Source: JBICHM01 sp043101835
GTDB lineage: Bacteria; Planctomycetota; Phycisphaerae; Phycisphaerales; UBA1924
DNA length: 6,745 nt
Direction of reading: 5' to 3'
Assembly (NCBI GenBank): GCA_043101835.1
Contig: JBICHM010000133.1
Location: forward strand, 1-6,745
Both the position numbers and the translations under genes were made by a program. The notes under the pieces were generated by a model. That model was not told the DNA's origin, searched no databases, and saw only the letters and a list, made by a program, of their open reading frames with translations. This document shows, piece after piece, positions 6,563 through 6,745 of the stretch. Numbering within the stretch: position 1 is the stretch's first letter; the number at the start of each line of letters is the position of its first letter.

Positions 6563-6568
6563 AGTGTA
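6563..6568 (-). promoter_or_regulatory. Possible -10 box of aat
   Basis: The minus strand reads TACACT (4 of 6 bases of TATAAT), ending 5 nt before the aat GTG. If real, transcription would begin at about the start codon and give a leaderless mRNA, which would fit the missing Shine-Dalgarno sequence. No clear -35 was found. It lies within the left arm of the terminal inverted repeat. Confidence 0.25.
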
Positions 6569-6585
6569 GCGCCGGGCCGCGCCGG

Positions 6586-6744
6586 TCAGGGCGCGCCCCA
6601 GGCGCCGAGCAGCAGCCCGAGGTCGGCGCCGTCGACGGTCCCGTCGTTGTTGATGTCGCCGACCTCGGGCTGCTGCTCGGCGCCTGGGGCGCGCCCTGAC
6701 CGGCGCGGCCCGGCGCTACACTCGGTCGGGAGGCCGCTCTCGCC
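6586..6744 (-). CDS. C-terminal fragment of a dockerin-like domain protein (partial)
   Basis: The minus strand from 6660 to the TGA at 6586-6588 encodes GDINNDG, TVDG, then ADLGLLLGAWGAP and a stop. The D-x-N-x-D-G calcium loop with a following LGLLLGAWG helix is typical of the C-terminal dockerin-like tails on many secreted planctomycete proteins. Only the last ~25 residues can be trusted. The frame stays open to the window edge (52 codons), but everything right of 6657 is the mirror image of 6540-6628, so the upstream residues (ending GAEQQPEV) are probably not real protein sequence. The parent protein is unknown. The stop lies 28 bp before the aat GTG on the same strand. Confidence 0.6.
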   Translation of the reverse strand, partial: GESGLPTECSAGPRRSGRAPGAEQQPEVGDINNDGTVDGADLGLLLGAWGAP

Positions 6745-6745
6745 G

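Larger units (their letters stand above)
6540..6745. repeat. 89-nt near-perfect inverted repeat at the window end (probable fold-back artefact)
   Basis: Positions 6540-6628 and 6657-6745 are reverse complements with one mismatch (A6556 against G6729), around a 28-nt unpaired centre (6629-6656). The left arm contains the first six codons of aat, the aat/dockerin spacer and the dockerin gene end; the right arm repeats all of this backwards. Because the arms duplicate ordinary coding sequence and run exactly to the window edge, a strand snap-back during amplification, library preparation or assembly is the simplest reading. The arm may continue past the edge. Confidence 0.9.

Noticed and set aside
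6445..6699. Plus-strand frame ending DVADLGLLLGAWGAP, resembling a second dockerin tail
   Set aside because: It is antisense to aat and then reads the mirrored copy of the dockerin end in the inverted repeat; the calcium-loop part is missing because the unpaired centre is read in the wrong sense.

Overview
The window is GC-rich, densely packed bacterial DNA. The best clue to its origin is at the right end, where the minus strand encodes the tail of a protein ending in a dockerin-like calcium-loop module (GDINNDG followed by ADLGLLLGAWG and a stop). Such tails are typical of Planctomycetes, especially Phycisphaerae, so I infer a planctomycete of that kind. I could not search a database.

Left end (1-803): a compositionally different, repeat-framed patch. 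Two inverted, diverged copies of a hairpin-plus-CGCGAAG repeat (about 1-80 and 729-803) bracket a REPIN-like doublet (87-153) and one gene of unknown function (149-682, minus). That protein is an internal duplication of a roughly 68-residue module with a gapless 85-residue offset. The REPIN supplies the gene's stop codon.

Centre (817-4552): an exported M20D-type metal-dependent amidohydrolase (minus) faces a small cupin (plus) across a 68-bp divergent promoter region. An MFS permease follows the cupin by 44 bp and may be co-transcribed with it. The permease converges, with a 6-bp gap, on a 1-Cys peroxiredoxin of the Prx6 type.

Right part (4655-6557, minus strand): the housekeeping genes ychF (ribosome-associated ATPase) and aat (leucyl/phenylalanyl-tRNA-protein transferase). 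aat is upstream of ychF by 55 bp, so the two may form one transcription unit. Upstream of aat is the dockerin-like tail.

The last 206 bp (6540-6745) form an almost perfect inverted repeat: 89-nt arms, one mismatch, 28-nt centre. It mirrors the aat start and the dockerin tail and runs exactly to the window edge. The likeliest explanation is a fold-back assembly or amplification artefact at a contig end, though a real palindrome is not excluded.

I see no clear multi-gene novel system. The best candidates for something undescribed are the duplicated-module protein and its repeat frame. I see no tRNA, rRNA, CRISPR array or transposase gene.
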